DNA of 64,000 nt from assembly GCA_024180945.1 (NCBI GenBank), contig JAKSGN010000023.1:1426001-1490000 (forward strand), read 5' to 3'. Source of the stretch: Macrophomina tecta. Lineage: Eukaryota > Ascomycota > Dothideomycetes > Botryosphaeriales > Botryosphaeriaceae. Below the pieces are notes generated by a model that had not been told where the DNA came from, searched no databases, and was given only the letters and a program-made list of their open reading frames with translations. Shown here in pieces: positions 35,207-46,606 of the stretch; the first letter of the stretch is position 1, and each line of letters starts with the position of its first letter. Made by a program: the position numbers and the translations under genes.

Positions 35207-36090
35207 CGCGACGCCACGGCTGGGGTGCCAGAACGACTCGTAGATGAAGGAGCAGCTATGGGCAAAGGTTGCTAAGAACTAGCGTTTGTGTACTTAGGAG
35301 ACATTCATTTCCCATGTATTCGGCTCTCGCAGGCGGCCTTTCTGGCAGTAGGACATTTTCCCTTTTCTTTCTTTCCTTTTCTATAGGAGAAGGAGAGTTA
35401 GTTTACTAGTCAATGCACAACGTGACACATGTTTGGATGATACACCTTGCGATAGCGAATGAGGTGATGGATAGAATAAACCTCACAGCGGGCTGCTTCA
35501 GCGATTCCTCTACATTCGCCGATTATCGTGATATGTTTTGAACGTGAACGGAAAGTGTTGGACCGAAAAAAGCACGACGCCGCACTTAGATTCAGTGCGA
35601 ATTGATTGATTTATGTTCCAACAGAAAGTATCTGCAATTATCATTAATTTTTTAGTAGGTGTCATCGAAGAAGACAACGAGTGCCGCTCCTACTTAGTCA
35701 TCACCAACCAAGCCCGTGCAGCTGACCGGACGCAGTGTGGTTCTGCCAAGCCTGCATAGCAGCACATCTATGCGGACCCTCCGTAAGCGGCTAGAGTGGA
35801 CTTGGCGCCCACTAAATCGCGTACCTAGGCGGACTGTGCACCGGCATTGGCGAGTATCACAAAGGAGTCAAATGCGGCTCCGAGGCGTAAGACCGCAAGG
35901 GCCCGGCGAACAATCAGAGCCAGCTTAGCATCAGCCACGGGTCTGCTAGCTACGCTATCCATCTCCGCCACAGCGACCAGCAGCACGGAATGGGCAAAGG
36001 GTACATACAACCTCGTCTAACGTAGCCTGGCTCACAGTCTAGAACGAACGAACCCGGAAGGTTTAAGACCGTATTAATTTCGCAGCCCAC
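35207..36090. other. Intergenic, nothing recognised
   Basis: No coding frame, terminal repeat or RNA gene found between the split ORF and the kinase gene. Confidence 0.4.
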
Positions 36091-37008
36091 CTACACTAAG
36101 CCCTCAGAACTTAGCTGACCATCTAGTACTATTTGTCGACATTCTTCCTGTATTTTTTGAAATAGATCTTGAGGTATAGCCTCAGCTCTGTTGTCCTGCC
36201 CATTGGTTAAAGAACCTATTGTCCGTGCAAGAGCACAGATTGATTCAAACCCATGTTGCCAGCATTGCTTGATTATAGTATCATCTTTGCTTCCATCCTC
36301 GAGTTTCGGAAACTCCATCCTTTGTAACATGTCCACAACTATGCGCCCATGGTACTTTCCGAAACGAACGTTGTCGTAGGGTTCGTAACCCCGCAGCAAG
36401 TAGTAGTAGACGGTTCCGATTGCAAACTGCTCGGTGCGAGGTCCAAGGAAGCCAAAAGTTCCACAGCCGGTACCTGCTTCAGGGCCTAGTATCCTCGCGT
36501 ACGGCGCCGTGCCCACCTCGACTTCTTCACCTACTCGCGCGGTATTGTCAAAATCGCTCAATTTCAGGTGATCTCTGGAGTCGAGAAGTAGGTTCGAGGG
36601 GCGTATATCTCCGTGTGCGAATCCAAGAGACTCTAGCCATGCTGCAGCATCCGATAGCTCAGTCATCCACCTTATAATAAGGTGGTAAGGTTCCCTGGCC
36701 GTGACGTTCACGACTCGCTGGGTGTCCGGGTCTCGGGCCTGTTTTGACTGCAGCCGTACTTCAAGGGAGCCTCCCGGAAGAAATTGCATAAAATTTAGAT
36801 CTGGAAGTCTGAAGAAGCTGCGGATGATGTTAGGACATGGCGAGCGCTGCTGCTCAAGCAGATCGAAGATCAAGTGCTCGTTCTTCATGCGTGAGTCTTG
36901 AGCGGTAATGGAGCGTTTAAGAGCAATTTTGTCGTTAACTTTGTAGACATAGCCCAACCCGCCCCATCCAAGAAACTGGCATCCGTTTGGGAGGGATATC
37001 TCTGTCAT
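36091..37008 (-). CDS. Orphan protein kinase
   Basis: A 305-residue protein with nearly a whole kinase fold: glycine loop GWGGLG (14-19), Lys31 in IALKRS, a probable partner Glu44, a hinge near FMQFLPGGSL (73-82), catalytic loop HGDIRPSN (132-139, Asp134 and Asn139) and metal loop SDFD (151-154) in place of the usual DFG. HGD in place of HRD and DFD in place of DFG mark it as an atypical fungal kinase. All catalytic residues are present, so phosphotransfer is plausible. Substrate and pathway are unknown. There is no membrane segment. It is a single exon with a clean ATG, and lies 366 bp from the LINE-3 ORF1 start, divergently oriented. Confidence 0.85.
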   Translation of the reverse strand: MTEISLPNGCQFLGWGGLGYVYKVNDKIALKRSITAQDSRMKNEHLIFDLLEQQRSPCPNIIRSFFRLPDLNFMQFLPGGSLEVRLQSKQARDPDTQRVVNVTAREPYHLIIRWMTELSDAAAWLESLGFAHGDIRPSNLLLDSRDHLKLSDFDNTARVGEEVEVGTAPYARILGPEAGTGCGTFGFLGPRTEQFAIGTVYYYLLRGYEPYDNVRFGKYHGRIVVDMLQRMEFPKLEDGSKDDTIIKQCWQHGFESICALARTIGSLTNGQDNRAEAIPQDLFQKIQEECRQIVLDGQLSSEGLV

Positions 37009-37373
37009 TGTGTGCGTCGTTTGTTGTTGTTCACTGTCCGGTCAGGTAATTGAGGAGGCGGTGCGGCGCGACGCGGCGCGGCTTCCAGACAACATGGCTT
37101 GAGTCACGTGCCAAACGTCGACTGACCTATTACGCAAGCTCCGGAGGACATGGACGGATCCCGTCCGCTCTCCGATATTCAAGCTGCGAACCGGCCGATT
37201 AGTACTCATGTGGGTGACCATTGGGGAATCCTGGCTGTTGTACGTGAAAACAACCACCTGCAGCGAGACCGAATTCTTAGAATTACGCCTCACAACCACG
37301 CGCAATTGCCCTGCAACACGTGTCAAACCGCTCTACTGGCAATCCGCTATCGCCCAATACCGGATTGTCCGCT

Positions 37374-38910
37374 ATGGCGGTCGCCGACGCCTTGCGACCC
37401 GGCGATAACCCCCTTTCGCTCTACGAGCACGCCGCACAGCTGAGGACCCAGGCCAAGCAGCTTCTTGACGATGCAGGCGACCACAGACGCAGTTTCCGCT
37501 ACCACACCATCGCTCCGCTGATCAAAAGCGCCATCGAGTTGTGCGACAAAGCCCTCAGCCAGCCGACGCCGGCCGAGCTGAAGGCAGTTGTGCACTCAGT
37601 CCTCCAGACTGCGAACGACATCAAGAAGGACACAAGCGCCATCAAGCGTACCACTGACTCCATCAATACAGCCGACTCCCAAATTCAACGGACCGCGCAG
37701 CAGAGCCCCATGACCTGGGCTCGAGTAGCAGCGATGCGAACGACAGCAACAGCGACAGCACAGATGCAGCCCAACCTCTCGCCAAGCCCGAATGACAGGT
37801 GTCGCGAATTAGTGATCAAGCTTACGGACCCGCAGATGATCAGCCACCTCTGCTCGCAGCACCCGACCCATCTCAAAGACCGCATTAATCGTGCCCTGCA
37901 GTCGCAGCCGGACCCCGGGGTGAACAACATCCAGGTAGTCGCGGCGAAGCAGCTTCGAAGCGGGGATATTGCGGCATACACAAGGAACCAGCAAGAGAAG
38001 GAGATACTGCAGGAAAGCGCACGCAGGTGGGTGGAGACGTTTGGAGGCACAGCGCGAATCGTGACGCAGACGTACGGTGTCATCGTGCACGGCGTACATA
38101 CCAAGTCAATAGACCTCTCAGATATGGAAAATGCCATCAAACTGCTCCAAGCGGAGAACAAGCCGCTACTCCCCAATGCTGAGATTAGATACGTAGGCTG
38201 GCTAACCAAGGCTTCCACCAACAAGAAGGCGTCGTCGCTAGTGGTGGAGTTTAGCAGGGCGGAGGACGCTAACGCAGCAATCACGGGCGGGATGGTGTGG
38301 CAAGCGGAGATGCTCTCGTGCGAGCTCTACGACCGGACGTGCAAAGTCAAGCAGTGCTTCAACTGCCAAAAGTATGGTCACATAGGAACCCAGTGCCAAG
38401 CACCGCAAGCCTGTGGCTACTGCGCAGGCCAACATAGCTCCAAGGACTGCAGCCAGAAGGAGGGACCCGGGCGCGGAGCGCAGGTGCGCTGCATGCAAGC
38501 GCTCTCACACGGCGTGGAGCGCGGCCTGTCCAGAGAGAAAGAAAGAGAAGGAGAGGGTTGAACGAGCTAAGGCCATGAGGCCATTTCTTCACCCGGAAAA
38601 CATCAGCAAGAGACCAGCACTGACGCAAGCAGTAACGCAGACAACTCAACCTACTGAGCGGACAGCAAACCAATTGTCGGCGGTCCCGACGGAACGCCTA
38701 ACCAGGAAGCGCGGAAGACCGAGGTCACTGCACGCCTAACCTGAGGAGGCCGTGCTAAGGGGAGAACGGCAAGAGGAGATTGATAGCCTAATCAGGGCAA
38801 GCCAGCAGCTCCGGGAGGAGGCGCTGGCCATGTCGAGCAGGCAGCTCGCGAACACCCGGCAGCCAAACACACAGCCACCCAGCAATGAGATCACAATGCT
38901 CGATGACTAA
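37374..38910 (+). pseudogene. LINE-3 ORF1 (Gag-like), one frameshift and one stop
   Basis: ATG 37374 starts a helical N-terminus, a long middle domain and zinc knuckles CFNCQKYGHIGTQC and CGYCAGQHSSKDC. A one-base shift at about 38440-38475 moves the frame, after which the third knuckle CAACKRSHTAWSAAC follows. TAA at 38737-38739 (CAA changed to TAA fits) interrupts the tail, which otherwise runs to TAA 38908-38910. That stop overlaps the likely ORF2 start in ATGACTAA (38903-38910). Confidence 0.8.
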
Positions 38911-41900
38911 GGACAGGCAGATCTCCATCTTGCAGTACAACGTCATGAGATCCAGGACCAAGGTGATGGCCCCCATTTTCCGGGACAGGCGGACACGCGA
39001 GTTCGACATCATTGCCCTACAAGAACCGTGGAAAAACCCCTTCCGAGACACGACATACCACCCGCTAAAGAGGGAGTTTGAGCTATTACACTTCAACGGC
39101 CCCGCCCGGACATGTATATTCGTAAACAAGCGGATAGCACCCTCATCGCGGACGGTGACCTACCACACATCCGATCTATGCACATTACATCTCAAGCTCG
39201 CGAACAACAGCAACGCAGGGGGCGCAGTCCATATTCACAACGTCTACAGCCCGCCGCAAACGACGGGGGCGTCGAGCTCACTACATACGCTAGCAGCAGC
39301 CCTACGAGATCATCCGACCGACCAACATATCGTGCTTGGTGACTTCAATCTCCACCACCCGCTTTGGACGGGACCCGAGTACAGCCAGCAGGATCGAGAG
39401 GCAGACGAGCTCATTGACCTGCTAGAGCGCTTCTCACTGCACCTAGCCTCTCCACCGGCGATCCCCACCTTCGCGAGAAAAGACGCTCAAACAACCATAG
39501 ACCTGGCGTTCATGACGGCAGGTATCCTGGAGCACCTAGTCAGGTGTCAGGTAAGAGAGGACCTACAGCAGGACTCGGACCACATTCCCATAGGTACGGT
39601 CGTGGACCTATCCCCGTCGAGGCGCCCACCGGAAGCGAGACCGAATTGGAGGAGCACCGACACCGCGAAGCTCAGGCGGACGTTTGAGGAAAGTCTCCCC
39701 CCGATCAAAGCTCCACGTTCAATAGAGGCACTCGAGAACCTCACAGGCGCCCTGATCCAAGCCATCAAAGAGGCGATCGAGACATCGACCCCACCGCTGC
39801 GAGTATCGCCGCAGTCGATGCCAGGGTGGACGAAAGAATGCAAGGAGGTCCAGATGGAGACGCGGAGGCTGCGCAGGATCTGGCAGAGAAGCCGGTCGGA
39901 GGATGACTGGGAGAGATACCGTTCGACGAGGAACAAGAAAGGCAGGCTGATTCAAAAAGCGCTGCAGCAGGAACATCGGACAAAGATCGAGTCTGCGGCC
40001 ACGAAGGACAACGGCATCTGGAGAGTGGCCAAGTGGGCTCAGAACCGGGAGACAAACCAATCGAGCCACATGCCAGCCCTGAGGAGGCCAGACTCGAGCT
40101 ATGCAGAACAGCCAAAGGAGAAACTCGACACCCTACGGAAGGCCTTCTTCCCCGAGCCCCCGCAAGCGGACCTGTTTGACATAGAAGGATTTATCTACCC
40201 ACAAGAGACGCCCTGGCCGGACATCACGGTGGAGGAGGTGAGGCTGGCCATGCAGAGAGCGAAACCGTGGAAGGCACCGGGCCCAGACGGCATCCCGAAT
40301 GGCATCCTCCAGCAGCTTGCACCCGCCCTGGTCCCCACTCTTACGACGGTGTACAACGCAAGCCTGAGGCTGGACCACTGCCCAAGCCAGTTTAGACAGT
40401 CGATCACGCTGGCGCTCCGTAAACACAAGAAAGACGACTACACGGACCCTAAGTCCTACCGGCCAATCGCACTCACCAACACGATCGGCAAGCTCCTGGA
40501 ATCCATCATAGCGAGGCGCATGAGCTATCTCGTCGAGCGCTTCGATCTCCTACCCCAAAGCCACATTGGGGGTCGGCGAGGCCGCTCCACCGAACACGCC
40601 GTACACCTACTGGTCGAGACGGTGCACAGCGCGTGGAACTCGGCGGAGCCGCGAGTGGCAACCCTCCTCCAGCTAGACGTTTCTGGCGCGTATGACAATG
40701 TCTCTCACCCCCACCTCCTACATAACTTGCGCAAAAGACGTATAGGCGGTAGGGCGCTCGAGTGGATCCGAAGCTTCCTCTCCGGAAGGAAGACAAAACT
40801 GAAACTCAGCGACGGCGCAGAAGCGTGCTACGGCACCCCAACCGGCATCCCGCAAGGCTCGCCGCTCTCACCGATGCTGTACCTCTTCTACAACGCAGAC
40901 CTCCTCGAGACATGCGCAGCACAGGGAGTCATGGTAATCGGATACATAGATGACGTGAACCTGCTCGCAGTCAGCTCGTCCACTGAAGAGAACTGTCGAC
41001 TCCTTGCCAAAGCCCATTCCCAGGCGGAAAGATGAGCAGCTATGCACGCGTCCGTCTTTGCCGTAAAGAAATACGAACTGACGCACTTTACGAAGACCCC
41101 CGCGTTGTTCAGAACGGAGCAAGGCATTATCCTCGGAGGCCGATACCTCAGCCCCAGCGACAGCTGTCGGTTCCTGGGAGTGTTCCTCGATCAGAAGCTA
41201 AGCGGCAAGACGCATGTCCAGCAGCTGCAAGCCCGAGCAACCACAGCGCTGACAGCACTGTCAAGCATTGCGGGTTCGACGTGGGGGATACCCACGCTCG
41301 GCCTACGCCAGATCTACAGATCCATCATATTGCCGCGGATTCTGTACTGCTGCAGCGTCTGGGCCATGGGAAGTCTACGCAGCAAATCGATAGAGGCCCG
41401 GCTTACAGACACCATAGAGGCGATTCAATATCGGGCGGCCCGGATCATAGCCGGTGCCTACAGAGCCACCTCGAAAGCGGCGCTCGACATCGAACTATTC
41501 CTACTCCCTGCAGCGCAGATAGCCAAAAAGCATATGGGCGAGACGTTCCTGCGGATAGCATCGACACCGTTATACTGGCAACTGATCCAGCTCACAGAAC
41601 GCACGTGGGACTCGAGAAAGCGCGCCTGCCCAGACATGCGCAGCCCGATGCTAAGGATCAGGGAGTACTGGAACGAGCGGCTGGATGGCCTACTAGCAAA
41701 TACTGAACAGAGGCTGCCACATCTCTTCCCCCCATGGCAGAAGCCGGCTGACGTGTGCATAGCAAAATCACGCGAGCTAGCGATATGTCAGCACGATCGG
41801 ACCAGAAAAGACATGGGGACGCTGGCCATCTACACTGACGGCAGCGCAATAGACGGCCATGTCGGTGCAGCTGCGACAGCTCATACCGCTAAAACGAGGC

Positions 41901-42354
41901 GCACGAAGTATATGGGCACTATCAAGGCTACGACAGTCTTTGCTGCCGAGCTCCAGGGCTTAGTAATGGCTCTCGAGCTTGCAGGAGCTGAGATGGTTCA
42001 TGGCAGGCGAAAGATAGCTGTCTTCACTGACAATCAAGCAGCGCTGCGCGCACTCGTGACACCTGGCGAGCAGTCCGGGCAATATCTACTGAGCTCCATC
42101 ATCGCGAAGCTGACAGGGCTCCAGAAGAAGGGTGCATCTGCGGGCTTCCACTGGATCCCCGCGCACCAGGGAGTGCCGGGCAAGGAAGAGGCTGACAAAC
42201 TCGCTAAAGCGGCAGCCCGGGAGGGCCGCGCCGTGGAGCATAGAACGCAATGCTGCACACGAACGAGCTTGGTGGCAGCACTCAAGCAAGCCATCAACCA
42301 GGTGGTGATGGACGAATGGAAACAGGCCTGGCGCGATAGTGAACAAGGCCGGCA
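38885..42354 (+). pseudogene. LINE-3 ORF2: EEP, reverse transcriptase, RNase H, one stop
   Basis: One frame, interrupted only by TGA at 41033-41035, where TGG (Trp) is expected in the motif around AER-AAMHASVFAVKKYEL. EEP motifs: LQYNVMRSR, ALQEPW, VLGDFNLHHPLW and DSDHIPIG. Reverse transcriptase: KAPGPDGIPNGIL, YRPIALTNTIGKLLES, LDVSGAYDNVS, GIPQGSPLSPMLYL and YIDDVNLL. RNase H is complete: YTDGS, AAELQGL, TDNQAAL and GKEEADKLA. The frame then runs into the transposon at 42355, so codons after GRH are foreign. ORF2 probably starts at ATG 38903; ATG 38885 is the alternative. Confidence 0.87.
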
Positions 42355-42503
42355 TGTTCCACGCCAACACCCACCACCCCCCTTCGGTGCACCAACGACA
42401 CGCATTTGGTGCACCAAATCGGCGATTTTGCCGACCGCGCCCCCTTGGTGGGTAAAAGCCGTGTCGTCGGTGCACCGAATGCCGATCTGCAGGGGGAGGG
42501 GTT
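42355..42503 (+). repeat. Left terminal inverted repeat with internal palindromes
   Basis: Contains three GGTGCACC palindromes. The block from TTCGGTGCACCAACGACACG to its own inverse (GTGTCGTCGGTGCACCGAA) could fold into a long hairpin with TTTGGTGCACCAAA and the CCCCCTTGGTGGG region inside. The right repeat shows the same arrangement. Confidence 0.85.
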
Positions 42504-42886
42504 GGTGTCGAGCCGTGCGCGCAGGGGTGTAACGCAGAGTTTTCATCCCTCAACGCCACCTACTCAATAACGTGACGCAAGACTCGCTTACAAGGCCCAC
42601 GTAGGCAAGAAAACGTCGCCGGTCACTACCAAAGATGTTCTACAATGATATAATAGGTGTTGCTTAAACTACAACACCATTGGGAACGGCTCTGGGAATC
42701 GGTGGTGGTAAGCGGCGAGATGGACGTCAAAACGGTGATCGCAGCGAACAGAGCGATACAAGTAGGTAAAGATTATATCAAGATATTATCAAAATAATTA
42801 GATTTAGCTGGTATATTAATGCTTCTCACAACCTCCGCGATAGTAGGAGTACCTAGTAGTATCCTCGTCTTCGCCTCGTTCCCAAT

Positions 42887-45800
42887 ATGGCCTCGGCCGA
42901 TGAGGAGCGTCCTCCTGCGCCCCCTCCGGCCTCCGCGGCCTCTGCTACGGCTCATGCACGTCTATCATCGACAGTTTCTTCCGTTTTAGGCAACTCTCGT
43001 CGTGTTGAGGCTGCTTCAGGAGCCTTATCTGCGGTGCCTACTACGTCGGCTGCACCGTTGCAGCCAAGGCCGCGCAACGAGGCGCGTGCCTTAGAGTCCT
43101 TCAACGAGGCAAGCCGCCTTGCCTTTAACGCGTATATAAACCGCAATCTAGAGGCTACTCGTCACTTCAATGAGGAGGAGTATGACGACTCCGTCGCTTG
43201 GTGTACTGGTCGGGTGCCGCGGAGTGAAGCGCAACGGTCTCATATGAGGCTCATCCAGCGCAGCTACGTGTATTACTCCACTGAAACCAACAGCAAGCTT
43301 GGCTTGTATAGACGGCCTTTTAAAAGCTTCGGGTATAGGAAGGTGTTGAAGAAGCCTGCAATCTTCAATGCAGTTACCCAATCGCATTATGATATGGCTC
43401 ATGGAGGTGAGTGACAAGTTGAGGCCTGACCCCCGAGGTGGCCTCAGGTGGACCCCCGCGAGAATCCGGAGACTTTCTGGAGATTAACTGCTATTTATAC
43501 GCCAATATCCCGCGGGAACCTACCTGATCCCACCGCTGACCACCTCTTAGGCATTGAAACGACTTGGAAGGACGTTCAAGCCCGTTATTGGGGTGTTACA
43601 CGCAACGACGTGAAGGAGGCGCTTAAGGTGTGTCGCAATTGCGTGCGTAGACGTCATCAAAGCGTTGCAAGAGCGCCTCTTCGTCCTATCGTCGTTCATG
43701 ACGTATTTGAGAAGGTTCAGATTGACCTCATTGACTACGCCAATCGGCCTGACCCAGTTACTGGTGATCGGTACGTTCTACACATGAGAGACTACTTCAC
43801 GGACTACACGATGCTTGTTCCACTGCCAGAGAAGTCCGCCGTGTGCGTTGCGGCCGGAGTACTGCGTTGGATATGCTCATTTGGTCCCATGCGCTCGGTG
43901 CAGAACGATAGAGGTGAGTTTCAGCCGGAGAACCCGCTAGGGAACCCCATATATTCTTCGGTGAGAGTCCCCGCTTTCTCGCGCGTATACTTACCCCTCT
44001 CCCTCTCCAGGCAGGGAGTTTCTGGACGTCGTCAAGAAGATCTTCCAAGACTACGGCATCCGCATTGACGTTGGACGGCCTCACCACCCGCAAGCCCAAG
44101 TACGTATTGAGCAAGCTAATGGGCAAGCTAAGAGTGAGATTGAGGCTGCGAAAATCGAGTACGGTCACCCTGGCTTCGCTCATGCATGCGTCGATGCGAC
44201 GATCGCATTAAACAACCGCCCCTCGCGTACACGACGTTGCACACCCTTCTTCGCCCTTTTCGGAAGAGGAATGTGGGTGAATAAGGTGTCTCGTGTGTCG
44301 GCGGGACAGAGGATTGACGTTGACGGGCCGCAATTACGTGATGATGAAGAGCCTCCTGCACCTGAGGCTGCGGTTGAGGATTCTCCGCCGGGTGACGGCC
44401 AGCCGCCGGTGCAGGTAGCTACTGTACAAGGCCAAGATGAAGCAAGCATCATTCAGAGTCTCGATTTGACTGAAGAAGACGCGGCCCAGGCGACCGCAAG
44501 CGATACGGAGTGCATTCCGGTCCTGCCTGATGATCCTGAATTCACTGACGTGCTGGAGAGAACGAGACATCAGCTTGACGGGTGGGAGGTTCCACCACCC
44601 GTTGGCGACGCCTTCTGGGAGCCTGTCCTGCCTTACAAAGCATCTTTAGATGACGCTATTAAAGACTGTTCACGGGGGGGACAGTCTTCTTTGGTGGATT
44701 ATGCGTCATCATCAAGTGGGAAGGGTAAGGCTCGTGCCGACGTCCCTGGGCCGTCCCAGCCACCCGAGCGAACCCCCAATGCAATGCACCAACACCACGA
44801 CGTCGCAGATGGTCCCCAAAGGCCTAAAATACTTCCGAAAGGTGTATTGACGCGTCCGCTATGCGGCGACGGCTTTGTGGAATTTCCACCACCGTACAAC
44901 GTATCGCAGGCGCAGACGGCGGCTGCTGGACGCGCGGAGAACGAGGCTCAACACCATAAGGGTCTTACCGACATTCCCTCGCCCTCACACACCTCACCCC
45001 CCACCCCCAATGAGCCTGAGCGTACTTCTCATGGTTATACCACTGAAACCACACCCGCGGACGCTTTGCCTGGTCCAGTTAACGCGTCCGCAGGTGAGTC
45101 TGACGGCGATTCGCTGCCTGAACTATCTAATATTGCATCGCGCAAACGCAAGAGGGTGAGCTTCGCTGGGGAGCTCGGTACGGACGATCCCGCCTACGAC
45201 ACTTCATAACAAGAGACTGCTACACCTTCTGGCCGTCATGGAACCGCCTTCGACCGCTCGGGGCATGACCAGGCAATCCGTTTTGCGCGTCAGAAGGCGC
45301 GGGAACACATGGTAAGACGTTTCAACACGTCACTGATGCCGGTTGAGTATCAAGTGGGTGACGTCGTGTCAGGAACGATCCCAACACCCTATCGCGTTGG
45401 CAAGGCAGGCGTACTCATCGGCATCGTTCACGAGGTTGTACAACAGCCGGAAGGTGCCAGAATGTATAGAATGCGGACTCCATACGGCGTTGTTGATAGG
45501 ACATTCGCGGCGAAGGAGCTCGAGCTACTGCATAAGTCTATGAGGCCCGACGGCCTCAACGAGCCGCAAGCTAACACCACCGTTTCAATGCATGCCGCAT
45601 CCTATCAAAACGCCCTTACACTCGGCATTGCAGACCCTAGCTGTAGGTGTAAGTTAGGTTGTCATAATAACCGCTGCAAATGCAGAGAGGCACTCGCTAA
45701 GTGCACTCGGGAGTGTCACAACGGAGCCTCATGCAGCAACTCATGTGAGGGCGAGTCCTCCACGCAGGGCGCTATTCAAGAGCGACCAAGCCGCGGCCGA

Positions 45801-45923
45801 GGCAGCAGAGGCAGCAGAGGTAGCAGAGATTGCAGAGGAGGCAGTGCTACAACACGCGGAGGAGCTATAACACGTGCCGGGCGAGCCGTGCGCCCGACGA
45901 GGAGGAGCCTCAACGAGGAGTAA
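42887..45923 (+). pseudogene. Integrase-like transposase with C-terminal CXC cluster, one stop
   Basis: Exons 42887-43406, 43551-43913 and 44011-45923; both introns have GTGAGT donors and CTCTTAG/CTCTCCAG acceptors. Together they give 931 codons. Exons 1/2 form an integrase H2C2 zinc-binding part (HYDMAHGG then CRNC). The rve core follows: Asp in VQIDLIDY, Asp in QNDRG/REF (split by intron 2) and Glu in RIEQANGQAK, 34 residues later. A long polar region precedes a second folded part (YQVGDVVSG). The C-terminus carries CRCKLGCHNNRCKCREA and CTRECHNGASC, a tesmin-like CXC cluster I associate with KRBA2/Ginger proteins. One TAA at 45207-45209 interrupts exon 3; CAA to TAA fits RIP. All catalytic residues are upstream of it. 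Confidence 0.82.
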
Positions 45924-46098
45924 GGGACGGCTTTCTCATTTGTATATAAACCTCTATAGAAATTGCAATAGATCTCCGCTCTCTAGCCTGGAAACTAAAC
46001 ACCAAGACCCTGAGAGCCGTGTATACGGCTCAACGGTGCATCTCCGCGGCCATCCGCCAAAATACGCAGGAGGTGGTGGAGAAGATGACGTAAGTAAC

Positions 46099-46247
46099 AC
46101 CCCCTCCCCCTGCAGATCGGCATTCGGTGCACCAACGACACGGCTTTTACCCACCAAGGGGGCGCGGTCGGCAAAATCGCCGATTTGGTGCACCAAATGC
46201 GTGTCGTTGGTGCACCGAAGGGGGGTGGTGGGTGGTGGCGTGGAACA
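46099..46247 (-). repeat. Right terminal inverted repeat
   Basis: Inverse of 42355-42503 with only a few mismatches over about 150 bp, including the GGTGCACC palindromes. Confidence 0.85.
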
Positions 46248-46606
46248 TTTTTGCAAGCGAGAATAGGATGGGGACACGTGCATATGCCCAATAAGCTGCA
46301 GACACGAGTGAACGAAGCAATTCCTAGCCGCTGCACACGCACCCATGTCACTTATTCCAGTCCTCATTCGTTGTCCAGGTGGGGTAGCTGCCCTAAATTT
46401 AAAGGATTGCCTTTGTGCCTACAGTATATAAACAAGGCTGCCTACCTCTCTAGGAGAGAGGCAGATTCTCACTCCTTTCTGATTTCGCCACTCTCATCGC
46501 TCCACAATTCGACACTAATTTGGCAATATTGTCATTCATCAACAAACATCTAACCCGGCAATCCGCTAGCGACATATTTGACTACCGCCGGCATCTTCTC
46601 TTCAAA
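46248..46606 (+). other. Upstream region of the DUF7587-like gene
   Basis: This stretch follows the transposon end. It might contain the lost end of LINE-3, but no frame matches the expected Cys/His tail. It includes the TATA-like box described below and a pyrimidine-rich leader (CTCACTCC...CTCTCATCGCTCC). Confidence 0.4.
46425..46432 (+). promoter_or_regulatory. TATA-like box
   Basis: TATATAAA lies 175 bp before the ATG at 46607, followed by a CT-rich stretch, an arrangement common in fungal promoters. Position and match only; no transcript data. Confidence 0.4.

Larger units (their letters stand above)
37374..42354 (+). mobile_element. LINE with EEP, reverse transcriptase and RNase H (LINE-3), 3' end cut
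   Basis: A third non-LTR element, distinct in sequence from LINE-1 and LINE-2. It runs from ORF1 (ATG 37374) through RNase H and ends abruptly at 42354, where the integrase-type transposon starts. The C-terminal Cys/His tail and the 3' tail are missing, and I cannot recognise their continuation beyond 46247. The 5' boundary is unresolved. Confidence 0.82.
42355..46247 (+). mobile_element. Integrase-type (Ginger/GIN-like) DNA transposon, nearly intact
   Basis: Terminal inverted repeats of about 150 bp (42355-42503 and about 46099-46247) are almost identical and begin TGTTCCACGCC, ending in GGAACA at the other side. TGT...ACA ends are usual for integrase-like transposases. The interior holds one three-exon transposase gene (42887-45923) and a conserved non-coding leader (42530-42790) shared with the copy at 49790. 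I find no matching target duplication, so its age or exact edges are open. It lies directly at the break in LINE-3. Confidence 0.82.

Noticed and set aside
42355..42532. Continuation of LINE-3 ORF2 to 42532
   Set aside because: These codons are the transposon terminal repeat read through, not LINE sequence.
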